From assembly GCF_002154575.1 (NCBI RefSeq), contig NZ_MUBA01000106.1, positions 1 to 48,402 on the forward strand: DNA of 48,402 bases, written 5' to 3'. Source of the DNA: Streptomyces bobili. GTDB lineage: Bacteria > Actinomycetota > Actinomycetes > Streptomycetales > Streptomycetaceae. Numbering within the stretch: position 1 is the first letter of the stretch; each line of letters starts with the position of its first letter. Under the pieces are notes generated by a model. It was not told where the DNA came from, ran no database searches, and saw only the letters and a program-made list of their open reading frames with translations. The position numbers were made by a program, and so were the translations under genes. Positions 34,218 to 44,417 of this stretch are shown piece by piece.

Positions 34218-34257
34218 GCGCCAGGCCGTGGCGGGTGGACCCGCTACGGCCTGGCGC
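34218..34257. terminator. Hairpin terminator after the XRE gene
   Basis: GCGCCAGGCCGT (34218-34229) and ACGGCCTGGCGC (34246-34257) pair perfectly over 12 bp, and GCGGGT/ACCCGC continues the stem inside. It lies 54 bp after the XRE stop. Confidence 0.75.
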
Positions 34258-34279
34258 GTTTCTCTTCGTTTCCCTGCGC

Positions 34280-34430
34280 ACTCCGAAGACTCCGGTGACT
34301 CCGGTGACTCCGGTGACTCCGGTGACTCCGGTGACTCCGGTGACTCCGGTGACTCCGGTGACTCCGGTGACTCCGGTGACTCCGGTGACTCCGGTGACTC
34401 CGGTGACTGCGGTGACTGCGGTGACTCCGG
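34280..34430. repeat. 9-bp tandem repeat array (ACTCCGGTG)
   Basis: Thirteen exact ACTCCGGTG units run from 34289 to 34405. One variant ACTCCGAAG precedes them (34280), two ACTGCGGTG units follow (34406-34423), and a partial unit ends the array. It lies between two convergent genes, 46 bp past the LPMO stop. All six frames are open because the unit is nine bases without stops; none has a convincing start. Outside it and the terminator, 34164-34475 holds nothing recognisable. Confidence 0.95.
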
Positions 34431-34475
34431 GCAAGCGCTCCGGGGCCCCGCTTCCAGCACGAGGGGCGGGACGAC

Positions 34476-35561
34476 TCAGCCGACCCGACAGGGAAGGGTC
34501 GTCGTACTGTCACCGCCGGGTCCCGCGACGACGTAGCCGAACGAGGCACTCTGCCCCGGACTCAAGGAGCCGTTCCAGTTGGCGTTGTGGACCATCACCG
34601 CCTGGCCGTTGTAGGTGGCGTTGCCGTTCCAGAGGCTGTCGATCTTCTGGCCGGTGGTCAGTGTCCAGTCGACCATCCAGCCGAGCATCGGGACGTCGCC
34701 CGAGTTGGTGACGGTGACCTCGGACTGGTAACCGCCGTTCCAGCTTCCCGTCGTCCTGCGGGTCGCCGTGCAGGTGCCGGGGACGGGCTCGGTCGGGTTG
34801 CCGGGCTCATGGATACCGGTCACCTCGCCGTTGCCGCCGTCGAAGACGACATCGGAGCAGGAGTAGAAGGTCTCGGCACTGTCCGAGCGCTGCCAGACCA
34901 TGTAGACGATGTGCCGCCCCGACTTGCCTTCGGGAAGCTTGCCGTTCCAGGCGTAGTTGGCCTCGACCGTACCCGGGCTGCCGTTGAGTGGCGGGTGGTC
35001 GACGCTCAGGAACGGCTGGTCCTCGATCGCGTCCCAGGTGAGAGCTTGGGCGGGGTCGAAGCCGTCCTTGGTGATGTAGACGTAGAACCAACCCGGATGG
35101 GCGGCCCAGGCGTTGTAGGAGAAGTCGACGTTCGCACCCGAGGTGAGGTGGGTGAGCGGCCAGTCGTTGCGGGGTGCGTCGAAACCGGTGAAGTTGGTGT
35201 TTCCGCCGCTGCACAGCTGGCCGTCGGGTACGAAGCCCCGGGTGCGGCCGGCGCCGTCGGAGCGAAGCACGGAGAACCAGTTGTAGAACGGCGTGGTCCC
35301 GCTGACCTGCTGCGCGTTTCTGCAAGCGGGGTTGATCGGTTTGATCTCACCGGTGTCGGTCAGCCCGTCCTGCCAGCACAGGAAGGTCCGGCTGCCGGGC
35401 TTCATGGGGGTGCCGTGCGCCTCGGCTTTACCGCCGGTCGTGACGATGAGTCCGACAGCGGGGAGGGTGGCGAAGAGGGAGAGGAGGACAAGGAGGAGGG
35501 CCCTGGTACGTAACTTCGCCCTCACTCTTGTCGTGATCATGACAGTCTTGACGTCTCGCAT
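34476..35561 (-). CDS. Secreted lytic polysaccharide monooxygenase, AA10 with C-terminal CBM2
   Basis: 361 aa. Start ATG at 35559-35561. A long basic signal peptide ends at KAEA/H49, which places the histidine at the mature N-terminus as required for the copper histidine brace; the second ligand is H155 in [13 protein letters not shown]. The AA10 domain spans about 49-243 (ending FYSCSDVVF). A short Pro/Thr linker leads to a CBM2 (about 264-361: [20 protein letters not shown], conserved Trp residues, closing Cys pair). It oxidatively cleaves crystalline cellulose or chitin; the CBM2 and the cellobiose-type operator upstream favour cellulose. It is monocistronic and converges on the tandem repeat. 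Confidence 0.93.
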   Translation of the reverse strand: MRDVKTVMITTRVRAKLRTRALLLVLLSLFATLPAVGLIVTTGGKAEAHGTPMKPGSRTFLCWQDGLTDTGEIKPINPACRNAQQVSGTTPFYNWFSVLRSDGAGRTRGFVPDGQLCSGGNTNFTGFDAPRNDWPLTHLTSGANVDFSYNAWAAHPGWFYVYITKDGFDPAQALTWDAIEDQPFLSVDHPPLNGSPGTVEANYAWNGKLPEGKSGRHIVYMVWQRSDSAETFYSCSDVVFDGGNGEVTGIHEPGNPTEPVPGTCTATRRTTGSWNGGYQSEVTVTNSGDVPMLGWMVDWTLTTGQKIDSLWNGNATYNGQAVMVHNANWNGSLSPGQSASFGYVVAGPGGDSTTTLPCRVG

Positions 35562-35695
35562 GGGAGTCCGTCCTTCCACGTACGGACCGTGCGGGCATGG
35601 AACGGTGCGGGTGCGATGCGGGTGCGGGCGCGACGCGACTGCGAAAGGGAGGGGTTGAGGCGGGAGCGACACCCGGCGGGTTCCGGTCCACCGTA

Positions 35696-35709
35696 TGGGA
35701 GCGCTCCCA
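35696..35709. promoter_or_regulatory. Perfect CebR-type operator before the LPMO gene
   Basis: TGGGAGCGCTCCCA is a perfect 14-bp palindrome identical to the consensus bound by CebR, the LacI-family repressor relieved by cellobiose/cellotriose in Streptomyces. It lies 135 bp upstream of the LPMO start. Confidence 0.85.
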
Positions 35710-35989
35710 CCTCACCTGTGCCGGAAGATAGCGCTGTCGGGCCGACTTGTAAACGGAATCAGCGTTGTTGCCCGGAATCGAGCGCCCGACAGGGGCGCTG
35801 GGCTCATCCGGCGGTCGGCGAAATGCCTATGGACACGGCTGAAGTCGGCAAGGTCTCGGACATCGCCTTCGCGCAGACCGAGCCGCGGATCGACATGCTG
35901 CAGAAGCGCCGGCCCTCGATGGTGAGCGGCCACGTACGGCGCTCACGGGTGCGCGCATCCCGGTGTGGCGGTGCTGGGAACATGTCCCC
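35710..35989. other. Intergenic stretch without a supported gene
   Basis: After the CebR operator the sequence has an inverted repeat (TGTCGGGC near 35733 and GCCCGACA near 35785) and a coding-like run from 35824 beginning MPMDTAEVGKVSDIAFAQTE that leads nowhere. It may be a gene scrap; I cannot name it. Confidence 0.4.
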
Positions 35990-36715
35990 ATGCGGGAGAT
36001 CGACGAATTGACTCAGGTGGACGACCCGGCCTGGCCGCAACTGCAGGAGGCGTTCACCGGCAGCGGTGTGTCCGTGCGGGTGTTGGCCCCCGAACCCGAG
36101 GAAGGGCGCCGGTGCCTCGCGCAGTTGCAGGTCACCGCCCGTTCGACGCTCGGCGCGCTGGCCCTGAACTGTGGCGGGCTGGTGCTGGACGGAGGGTGGG
36201 TGCGGGTGTTCGGCGGCGGCTCACCGGCGCACGGGGGGCTGCCGAGCCTGGCCCGGGTCAACCGCTTTCCCGCTGTTGCCGACCACGCCTGGCATCCCGC
36301 GACCGGCCTCGTCGTGGGCCAGGACGTCCTGGGCGGGGTGTTCGCGTTGAACGGCCATGATCCGGCCGCCGCGGGCCGGCCCGGGGATCCGGGGCAGATG
36401 ACGTACTTCGCCCCCGACACACTGGCGTGGGAGGCCATGGACATGGGCCACTCCGGATGGGTCGCCTGGCTGCTGTCCGGGCGGCTCGACACGTTCTACG
36501 ACGGACTGCGCCCGCCCGGCTGGCGCGAGGAGGCCGCTGCCCTGAGCCTCTCGGAGGGAATCTCCGTGTTCCCCTTCCTGTGGACCGAGGAGGCGCACGC
36601 CGATCTCGCTGCCACCAGCCGTCGGGCGGTGCCGATGCGCGAGATCCTCGGAGTCGCCGCCGACTTCGCCCTCCAGATGGGCCCTGCGGACCCGGGGTTC
36701 CTCGGCGAGGTGTGA
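35990..36715 (+). CDS. DUF2625-family protein
   Basis: 241 aa. The ATG at 35990 has GGGA ten bases upstream; a GTG 27 bp earlier is a weaker alternative. The sequence begins MREIDELTQVDDPAWPQLQE and shows the family blocks LNCGGLVLDGGWVRVFGGGS and VGQDVLGGVFALNGHD. Later it has MTYFAPDTLAWEAMDMGHSG and VAWLLSGRLDTFYDGLRPPG. DUF2625 proteins are cytoplasmic, widespread and without known function; the layout resembles SMI1/KNR4-like bystanders such as immunity proteins, but that is speculation. It is monocistronic between unrelated genes. Confidence 0.75.
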   Translation: MREIDELTQVDDPAWPQLQEAFTGSGVSVRVLAPEPEEGRRCLAQLQVTARSTLGALALNCGGLVLDGGWVRVFGGGSPAHGGLPSLARVNRFPAVADHAWHPATGLVVGQDVLGGVFALNGHDPAAAGRPGDPGQMTYFAPDTLAWEAMDMGHSGWVAWLLSGRLDTFYDGLRPPGWREEAAALSLSEGISVFPFLWTEEAHADLAATSRRAVPMREILGVAADFALQMGPADPGFLGEV

Positions 36716-36757
36716 GTCCCGGCCGAGGAAACATCGGCGCTTCGGTTTCCGGGTCCG

Positions 36758-37444
36758 TTACCGCTGCCGCTCCCCGGCGGGCGCGCCGTACCAGCGCCAT
36801 GAGGTGAGGCGGTGGTGACCGGGGAGTTCCGCGCGGCCTGTGGCCCAGAGAAGGGTGGGCCACCGGGGGGTGCCGGTCGGGGCGTCCGGGAAGAGCCTGG
36901 TCAGCACCCGGCCGCAGAGGTCGGCGTCGGGCTCCCAGTCGAGGCCGAGTCCCTCGGTGACGTCGTGCAGGTGCACCAGCGTCTCGACGACGCCCATCGC
37001 GGCGAAGCCCTCCGGGTCGGCCAGGCCGAAGACGTGGTGCGACCGTACGGCCGGCGACGTGGTCCGCACGACGGCCGTGAGCAGGGTGCCGCACGCCTCC
37101 AGGACCAGCAACAGGCCTGCCGGGCCGGCCGCGCGGTCGGCGAAGATGACGTTCGCCGGACCGCCCGGCTTACTCCGGCTCCACACGAACGGCACCTCGG
37201 TGTCCGACGGCGGGTTCCGCGGGCCGAGTTGGGCGGCATAGGCGAACAAGTCGTCGGCAAGGTGCTCGACGGTCTCCCAGCAGGTCCACTCCAGGGAGCC
37301 GGCCTTGGCGTCCCAGCGCGACACGTCCGCCCCGTGCAGGGCGGTCACGCCCAGCCGGACGGCGTACGCGACATCGTCCGCGGTGACGGGACCACTCGTT
37401 GCGGAACCGCTTGCAGGACCGCTTGCTGCAGGTGTTTCAGGCAT
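36758..37444 (-). CDS. DinB/maleylpyruvate isomerase-like protein (mycothiol-dependent fold)
   Basis: 228 aa, ATG start. A Ser/Pro-rich N-terminal 20 residues precede the four-helix DinB-type fold: LEWTCWETVEHLADDLFAYA contains the tryptophan and first histidine typical of these metal-binding bundles, and VVETLVHLHDVTEGLGLDWE supplies the His-x-x-x-Asp pattern. Actinobacterial members use mycothiol (isomerases, detoxification) or have unknown roles. It lies between the DUF2625 gene and acnA in its own unit and overlaps no neighbour. The exact reaction cannot be told. Confidence 0.75.
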   Translation of the reverse strand: MPETPAASGPASGSATSGPVTADDVAYAVRLGVTALHGADVSRWDAKAGSLEWTCWETVEHLADDLFAYAAQLGPRNPPSDTEVPFVWSRSKPGGPANVIFADRAAGPAGLLLVLEACGTLLTAVVRTTSPAVRSHHVFGLADPEGFAAMGVVETLVHLHDVTEGLGLDWEPDADLCGRVLTRLFPDAPTGTPRWPTLLWATGRAELPGHHRLTSWRWYGAPAGERQR

Positions 37445-37540
37445 GGCCGGACCGTATCAACGGCCCCTCCGGCAGTCGCCGGTGGCGGCCCCTGAGGCCA
37501 CAGCGGCGAAGGGCCCTCGCGGGCCACCGCGCACGGCGAA

Positions 37541-37572
37541 GGGCCGCACCCCCGTCACCGGGGGAACGGCCC
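37541..37572 (-). terminator. Two-tier hairpin terminator after acnA
   Basis: Outer arms GGGCCG (37541-37546) and CGGCCC (37567-37572) and inner arms CCCCCG (37549-37554) and CGGGGG (37559-37564) enclose a TCAC loop, 28 bp after the acnA stop. Confidence 0.75.
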
Positions 37573-37600
37573 TCGCCTGTGTCACCGAACCGCTTGCTGG

Positions 37601-40384
<2,784 letters not shown>

Positions 40385-40385
40385 C

Positions 40386-40404
40386 TAAGGTCAGGCTAAG
40401 TTAG
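40386..40404. promoter_or_regulatory. Iron-box-like sequence before acnA
   Basis: TAAGGTCAGGCTAAGTTAG agrees with 13 of 19 positions of the DtxR/DmdR iron box TTAGGTTAGGCTCACCTAA, with the central AGGCT intact. It lies 68 bp upstream of acnA, a 4Fe-4S enzyme gene. Weak but plausible. Confidence 0.35.
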
Positions 40405-40459
40405 GTAACCCTTACTGCGAGACCGGCGGTGCGTGCGGCTGCGGTGCGCCTCGGCAGAT

Positions 40460-40475
40460 ATCTCGATGTCGAGAT
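40460..40475. promoter_or_regulatory. ATCTC-N6-GAGAT inverted repeat, acnA side
   Basis: ATCTCGATGTCGAGAT, extendable to TATCTCGA-TG-TCGAGATA (40459-40476), lies 142 bp upstream of acnA in the gap shared with the DUF4236 and HTH-MurA genes. The same ATCTC-N6-GAGAT frame occurs at 41038-41053. The remaining 40319-40803 holds no gene that I can support. Confidence 0.65.
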
Positions 40476-40803
40476 AACTCTAGTACATGGGCGCTGGTTG
40501 GTCATGCCCAGGGCCCGCCGCGCCGCGCCACCGCGGACTCGCGGCGCCCGGATCCCCGGCGTGCGGCACCCGGCGCGCGGCGCGCGGCCGGCGGATGGCG
40601 CGGATGGCGTGGAATCCGTTTCGGGATTTTTCCGACATGGCGTCACCTGCTGGTACGTCAGCCGTCGGCCCTGCCCATGGAGCGCGGCCACGCCCCGCCG
40701 CGTACCGCCCATGGCTCGGCCGAGCGGGGGTAGACGAAAGCGGAGCGTTTCCCCGCCGTTTCCCCACGGCGCCCGCAACGCGCCGACCGAGAAGGAGACC
40801 CCC

Positions 40804-41001
40804 GTGCCCCTCACGTTCCGCAAGAGTTTCCGCATCCTTCCGGGGGTGCGGCTGAACATCAACCGGCGTTCGTGGTCCATCACCACCGGCGGCTCGCACG
40901 GCCCGCGCCACACCCGCAGCAGCACGGGGCGTCGTACGACATCGGTGGATTTGCCCGGACCTTTCGGGTGGCGTCGCACCCGTACCGCCAGGCGGCGTTG
41001 A
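40804..41001 (+). CDS. DUF4236 mini-protein
   Basis: 65 aa, GTG start with AAGGAGA six bases upstream. It opens MPLTFRKSFRILPGVRLNIN and continues with RRSWSITTGG and LPGPFGWRR, the signature of the DUF4236 domain (a short beta-rich unit of unknown function, usually the first 55 residues of a protein). Here the domain is nearly the whole protein. Strongly basic. It is followed by 64 bp containing an operator-like repeat and then the HTH-MurA gene on the same strand. Confidence 0.75.
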   Translation: MPLTFRKSFRILPGVRLNINRRSWSITTGGSHGPRHTRSSTGRRTTSVDLPGPFGWRRTRTARRR

Positions 41002-41037
41002 CGGGGCATCACTCGATCGGACCCCCCAAGAGGCGCG

Positions 41038-41053
41038 ATCTCATATCTGAGAT
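41038..41053. promoter_or_regulatory. ATCTC-N6-GAGAT inverted repeat before the HTH-MurA gene
   Basis: ATCTCATATCTGAGAT ends 12 bp before the ATG, so a bound protein would cover the start region. It has the same arms and 6-bp spacing as the repeat at 40460-40475, and both continue with AAC. Probably the autoregulatory operator of the HTH protein (inference). Confidence 0.65.
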
Positions 41054-41065
41054 AACCTCAACCCC

Positions 41066-42595
41066 ATGGCAGACGACTACCTCGTACGCATCGGCAGGCT
41101 CATCCGTGACGCCCGGCAGCACAGGGGCTGGACACAGGCGCAGCTGGCCGAGGCGCTCGGAACAAGCCAGAGCGCAGTCAACCGCATCGAGCGCGGGAAC
41201 CAAAACATCAGCCTTGAGATGATCGCTCGAATCGGTGAAGCCCTGGACAGTGAAATCGTCTCACTGGGCTACGCGGGCCCGATGCATCTGCGCGTCGTGG
41301 GTGGCCGACGGCTGTCCGGCGCCATCGACGTGAAAACCAGCAAGAACGCGTGTGTGGCGCTGCTGTGCGCCTCGCTGCTCAACCGGGGGCGCACGGTGCT
41401 GCGCCGGGTCGCCCGCATCGAGGAGGTCTACCGCCTCCTGGAGGTGCTCAGCTCGATCGGCGTACGGGCACGCTGGATCAACGACGGCGTCGACCTGGAG
41501 ATCGTGCCGCCGGCCGAGCTGGACATGGCGGCGATCGACGCCGAGGCAGCCGTACGCACCCGCTCGATCATCATGTTCTTCGGCCCGCTGCTGCACCGCA
41601 TGGACCAGTTCAAGCTGCCGTACGCCGGCGGCTGCGACCTCGGGACGCGGACCATCGAGCCGCACATGATCGCGCTGCGCCGGTTCGGGCTGGACATCGC
41701 GGCGACGGAGGGGCAGTACCACGCCGTCGTCGACCGTGGCGTGCGCCCGGACCGCCCGATCGTGCTGACCGAGCGCGGGGACACCGTCACGGAGAACGCG
41801 CTGCTGGCCGCCGCCCGGCACGACGGGGTGACCGTCATCCGCAACGCCTCCTCCAACTACATGGTCCAGGACCTCTGCTTCTTCCTGGAGGCGCTCGGCG
41901 TCAAGGTCGAGGGCATCGGCACGACGACGCTCACCGTGCACGGCGTGCCGGACATCGACGTGGACGTGGACTACTCCCCCTCCGAGGACCCGGTCGAGGC
42001 GATGAGCCTGCTGGCCGCCGCCGTCGTCACGGAGTCGGAGCTGACGGTGCGCCGGGTGCCGATCGAGTTCCTGGAGATCGAGCTGGCCGTGCTGGAGGAG
42101 ATGGGCCTCGATCACGACCGTACGCCGGAGTACGTCGCCGACAACGGCCGTACCCGCCTGGTGGACCTCACCGTCCGGCCGTCGAAGCTGGAGGCGCCGA
42201 TCGACAAGATCCACCCGATGCCGTTCCCCGGCCTGAACATCGACAACGTGCCGTTCTTCGCGGCGATCGCCGCCGTCGCCCAGGGCAAGACCCTCATCCA
42301 CGACTGGGTCTACGACAACCGCGCGATCTACCTGACCGACCTCAACCGCCTCGGCGGCCGGCTCCAGCTCCTCGACCCGCACCGGGTCCTGGTGGAGGGT
42401 CCCACCCGCTGGCGCGCCGCCGAGATGATGTGCCCGCCGGCCCTGCGGCCCGCGGTGGTCGTCCTGCTGGCGATGATGGCGGCGGAGGGCACGTCCGTGC
42501 TGCGCAACGTCTATGTCATCAACCGCGGTTACGAGGACCTGGCCGAGCGCCTCAACTCCATCGGGGCACAGATCGAGATCTTCCGGGATATCTGA
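41066..42595 (+). CDS. XRE-type HTH fused to MurA-like UDP-N-acetylglucosamine enolpyruvyl transferase
   Basis: 509 aa, against ~420-450 for ordinary MurA. Residues about 5-62 are a Cro/CI HTH (RIGRLIRDARQHRGWTQAQL; EALGTSQSAVNRIERGNQNI). From residue 73 on there is a complete two-lobed EPT fold: K93 in SKNA (equivalent to K22 of E. coli MurA), VRTRSI (R91), the catalytic-type C190 in GGCDLGTR (C115), LNIDN (D305 region), and RGYE near the C-terminus (R397). So catalysis seems possible, while the HTH suggests DNA binding. The canonical murA of Streptomyces lies elsewhere. I recall the S. coelicolor counterpart as SCO5998. It could be a UDP-GlcNAc-sensing regulator or a self-controlled isoenzyme. 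Confidence 0.9.
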   Translation: MADDYLVRIGRLIRDARQHRGWTQAQLAEALGTSQSAVNRIERGNQNISLEMIARIGEALDSEIVSLGYAGPMHLRVVGGRRLSGAIDVKTSKNACVALLCASLLNRGRTVLRRVARIEEVYRLLEVLSSIGVRARWINDGVDLEIVPPAELDMAAIDAEAAVRTRSIIMFFGPLLHRMDQFKLPYAGGCDLGTRTIEPHMIALRRFGLDIAATEGQYHAVVDRGVRPDRPIVLTERGDTVTENALLAAARHDGVTVIRNASSNYMVQDLCFFLEALGVKVEGIGTTTLTVHGVPDIDVDVDYSPSEDPVEAMSLLAAAVVTESELTVRRVPIEFLEIELAVLEEMGLDHDRTPEYVADNGRTRLVDLTVRPSKLEAPIDKIHPMPFPGLNIDNVPFFAAIAAVAQGKTLIHDWVYDNRAIYLTDLNRLGGRLQLLDPHRVLVEGPTRWRAAEMMCPPALRPAVVVLLAMMAAEGTSVLRNVYVINRGYEDLAERLNSIGAQIEIFRDI

Positions 42596-42720
42596 TACGA
42601 CGATGCCACCGCACCCCCTCTGACCTGCAATGAAGCGGGGCAGGGAGGGGCGCGGCGGCATGCGTGGGACTTCTCTGGGACTTTGCGCCTGCCGCGGACT
42701 TCCGCGGGCCGTGCATCACG

Positions 42721-42743
42721 AGCGGCGGCGTCCGGCCGCCGCT
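42721..42743 (-). terminator. Hairpin at the end of the integrase fragment
   Basis: AGCGGCGGC (42721-42729) pairs with GCCGCCGCT (42735-42743) around GTCCG. It overlaps the stop of the integrase remnant on the minus strand. 42596-42720 shows nothing else. Confidence 0.6.
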
Positions 42744-43041
42744 ACCCGAAGATCGCGTCGATAGCGACGCTGCCCCGTGCGCCCGCTCGCGGCAGGAAGT
42801 GGGAGTACTTCCGCAGCGTGAAGCCAGGGTCGGAGTGCCCCAGCCAGCGTGCCAGGGAGACGACCGATTCGCCAGCCTCCAGCTCCTCGGAGGCGTAGAA
42901 GTGGCGGAGGGCGTGGAATCCGTGCTCCCGGGACGGCTCCCACACACGGGCGCCCGCCGAGGCGCTCTCATCCAGCGGGGCAATCACGCCCGCCGTGGCC
43001 AGCGCGGGCTTCCACACGTAGGAGTTGAAGTAGTCAGTCAC
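42742..43041 (-). pseudogene. Tyrosine recombinase (phage/ICE integrase), C-terminal fragment
   Basis: About 99 codons survive: the catalytic box FHALRHFYASEELEAGESVV, SLARWLGHSDPGF and the tyrosine in TLRKYSHFLP. These are the RHRY residues of the integrase C-terminal lobe (HxLRH, LGH, Y). The N-terminal ~300 residues are missing: the frame is cut at 43041, exactly where an IS256-type transposase fragment begins on the opposite strand. It is a remnant of an integrated element that once used this site. There is no tRNA gene next to it. Confidence 0.85.
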
Positions 43042-43333
43042 TGATGACGCCGAGGAACTGCTGGCGTTCTACGACTTCCCGGCCGAGCACTGGATCCACC
43101 TACGGACCACGAACCCCATCGAGTCGACGTTCTCCACGGTCAAGCTCCGCACCAAGGTCACCCGCGGCGCCGGAAGCCCGGCCGCAGCCCTCGCGATGGT
43201 GTTCAAGCTGGTCGAGTCCGCCCAGGCCCGCTGGCGGGCAATCACCGGAGCCCACCTGGTGCCCCTGGTCCGTGCGGGCGCCCGGTTCGAGAACGGCGTC
43301 CTGGTCGAGCGCCCTGAGCCTGCGGTGGCATGA
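43034..43333 (+). pseudogene. IS256-family (Mutator-type) transposase, C-terminal fragment
   Basis: The open frame has no start codon of its own; it translates as DDAEELLAFYDFPAEHWIHL, then RTTNPIESTFSTVKLRTKVT and FKLVESAQARWRAITGAHLV, the C-terminal third of IS256-family transposases. The NPIEST motif carries the catalytic glutamate of the DDE triad. The two aspartates and everything upstream are lost. The fragment abuts the integrase fragment head on, so an IS insertion and later deletion probably destroyed both genes. Sequence after 43333 may contain the right end of the IS, but I cannot define it. Confidence 0.85.
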
Positions 43334-43388
43334 CCGTCGAAGTGTCAGAAACTCACTGGTCCGGCCGATTTCCGAACCGTGATACTCG

Positions 43389-44417
43389 ATGTTTATGACG
43401 CGCGATGACCTCACCGGAGATATCCCAGTCAACCCGGCGTTGCGTCGGGTTCTGGCCACGGCCGACGGCCCGGAACTGTTGGAACTGCTGGCCAGCGGGA
43501 TGTCGGGCGCGGATCTGACCACGCTGCTGCTGGAGGTGTTCCGGCGCCGGGCGGACCGGCTCTCGCCGGCCGAGGTGATGCGGCGCTATCGCAGCGATCG
43601 GTTCGTAGCCCCAGCGCCGGTCGAGTTCACCGCACTGCGCCGCACCGAGGACGCGTTGGTGTCGGCGTTGCCCGACGGCTTCGAGGTCCTCGTTCTCGCC
43701 CCGGTCGTGCCGCTGGCCACGCATTCGGCCGTGGCGACCGTCGATCCACGCAAGGTGATCGCGACTGTTCGAGGCAGCGAGGTGGCTGCCGACCCGACGA
43801 ACGCACTGGCGCTAGAGGCATCGCACCGGCGCTCCCTGGCGCTGGCCGCCGATCCGCGTTCGAACGCGCCGGTCCGGCTGGCGGCCAGCCAGCGAGTGGC
43901 TCGCGCCCAGAGCTTCAACGGTCCGAAGAACCTCGCCCACTTCCAGCTCTTCGGTCTGGTGACCGCCGGCCGAGACACCGGCAACCGACTCTTTGAGCAC
44001 CGGCACTTGGCCGAGCACCTACGGTACGCCGCCCGGGTCATGGCCGACGTCGGGGCACAGGACACAAAGATCAGACTGACCTTTCTGGAGGACGCGACTG
44101 GTCCGACCCTCGAGCAGATGCGCCACGACCTCGCCGGGCTGCCAGGAATACAGGTTTCCCAGGACCCCGACCGGACCACCGGACGCGGCTACTACACCGG
44201 CATCTGCTTCAAGATCTACACCAGCATCGGAGGCCACCAGCTGGAAGTCGGCGACGGCGGCTTCGTCCAATGGAGCCAACTGCTCACCGGTAACCGCAAA
44301 GAACGCCTACTGATCAGCGGATTCGGCGTCGACCGCCTTGCCGAGGCCCTCACGTCGCAGCCTGGGACTGGCGAGTCCTCATCGCAGCAGACAAGTCGAG
44401 CAATCCACAGGTCTTGA
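43389..44417 (+). CDS. Orphan class II aminoacyl-tRNA-synthetase-like (HisRS/HisZ-like) protein
   Basis: 342 aa. Start ATG at 43389 or 43395; neither has a clear Shine-Dalgarno. The C-terminal part DRTTGRGYYTGICFKIY, then LEVGDGGFVQW and LLISGFGVDRLAEAL mirrors the HisRS/HisZ core (motif 2-like YYTG-hydrophobic-FE, the GG loop and motif 3 GFGxxRL). The N-terminal half contains LATHSAVATVDPRKVIATVR. It lacks a HisRS anticodon-binding domain and is short for HisRS (~420). It could be a HisZ-like regulator, an amino-acid-ligating enzyme or an unknown paralogue. It lies alone among mobile-element scars with slightly lower GC and less strict third-position GC than its neighbours, which suggests transfer. 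Confidence 0.6.
   Translation: MFMTRDDLTGDIPVNPALRRVLATADGPELLELLASGMSGADLTTLLLEVFRRRADRLSPAEVMRRYRSDRFVAPAPVEFTALRRTEDALVSALPDGFEVLVLAPVVPLATHSAVATVDPRKVIATVRGSEVAADPTNALALEASHRRSLALAADPRSNAPVRLAASQRVARAQSFNGPKNLAHFQLFGLVTAGRDTGNRLFEHRHLAEHLRYAARVMADVGAQDTKIRLTFLEDATGPTLEQMRHDLAGLPGIQVSQDPDRTTGRGYYTGICFKIYTSIGGHQLEVGDGGFVQWSQLLTGNRKERLLISGFGVDRLAEALTSQPGTGESSSQQTSRAIHRS

Noticed and set aside
34280..34430. CRISPR array
   Set aside because: Units are 9 bp and directly adjacent, without spacers, and there are no cas genes.
34168..34460. Repetitive proteins (Thr-Pro-Val, Ser-Pro-Glu, His-Arg-Ser repeats) in the 9-bp array
   Set aside because: A 9-bp unit without stop codons opens all frames. 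None has a Shine-Dalgarno and a start with non-repetitive coding sequence around it.
40429..40803. N-terminal extension of the DUF4236 protein
   Set aside because: The upstream frame is Arg/Ala/Pro-rich without domain, while GTG at 40804 has a good Shine-Dalgarno and the DUF4236 motif begins right there.
42596..42760. tRNA gene as attachment site next to the integrase remnant
   Set aside because: I found no cloverleaf or T-arm GGTTCGAATCC-like sequence in this stretch.
43100..43522. Minus-strand open frame opposite the IS256 fragment
   Set aside because: The plus strand here encodes recognisable transposase sequence; the minus frame shows no motif.
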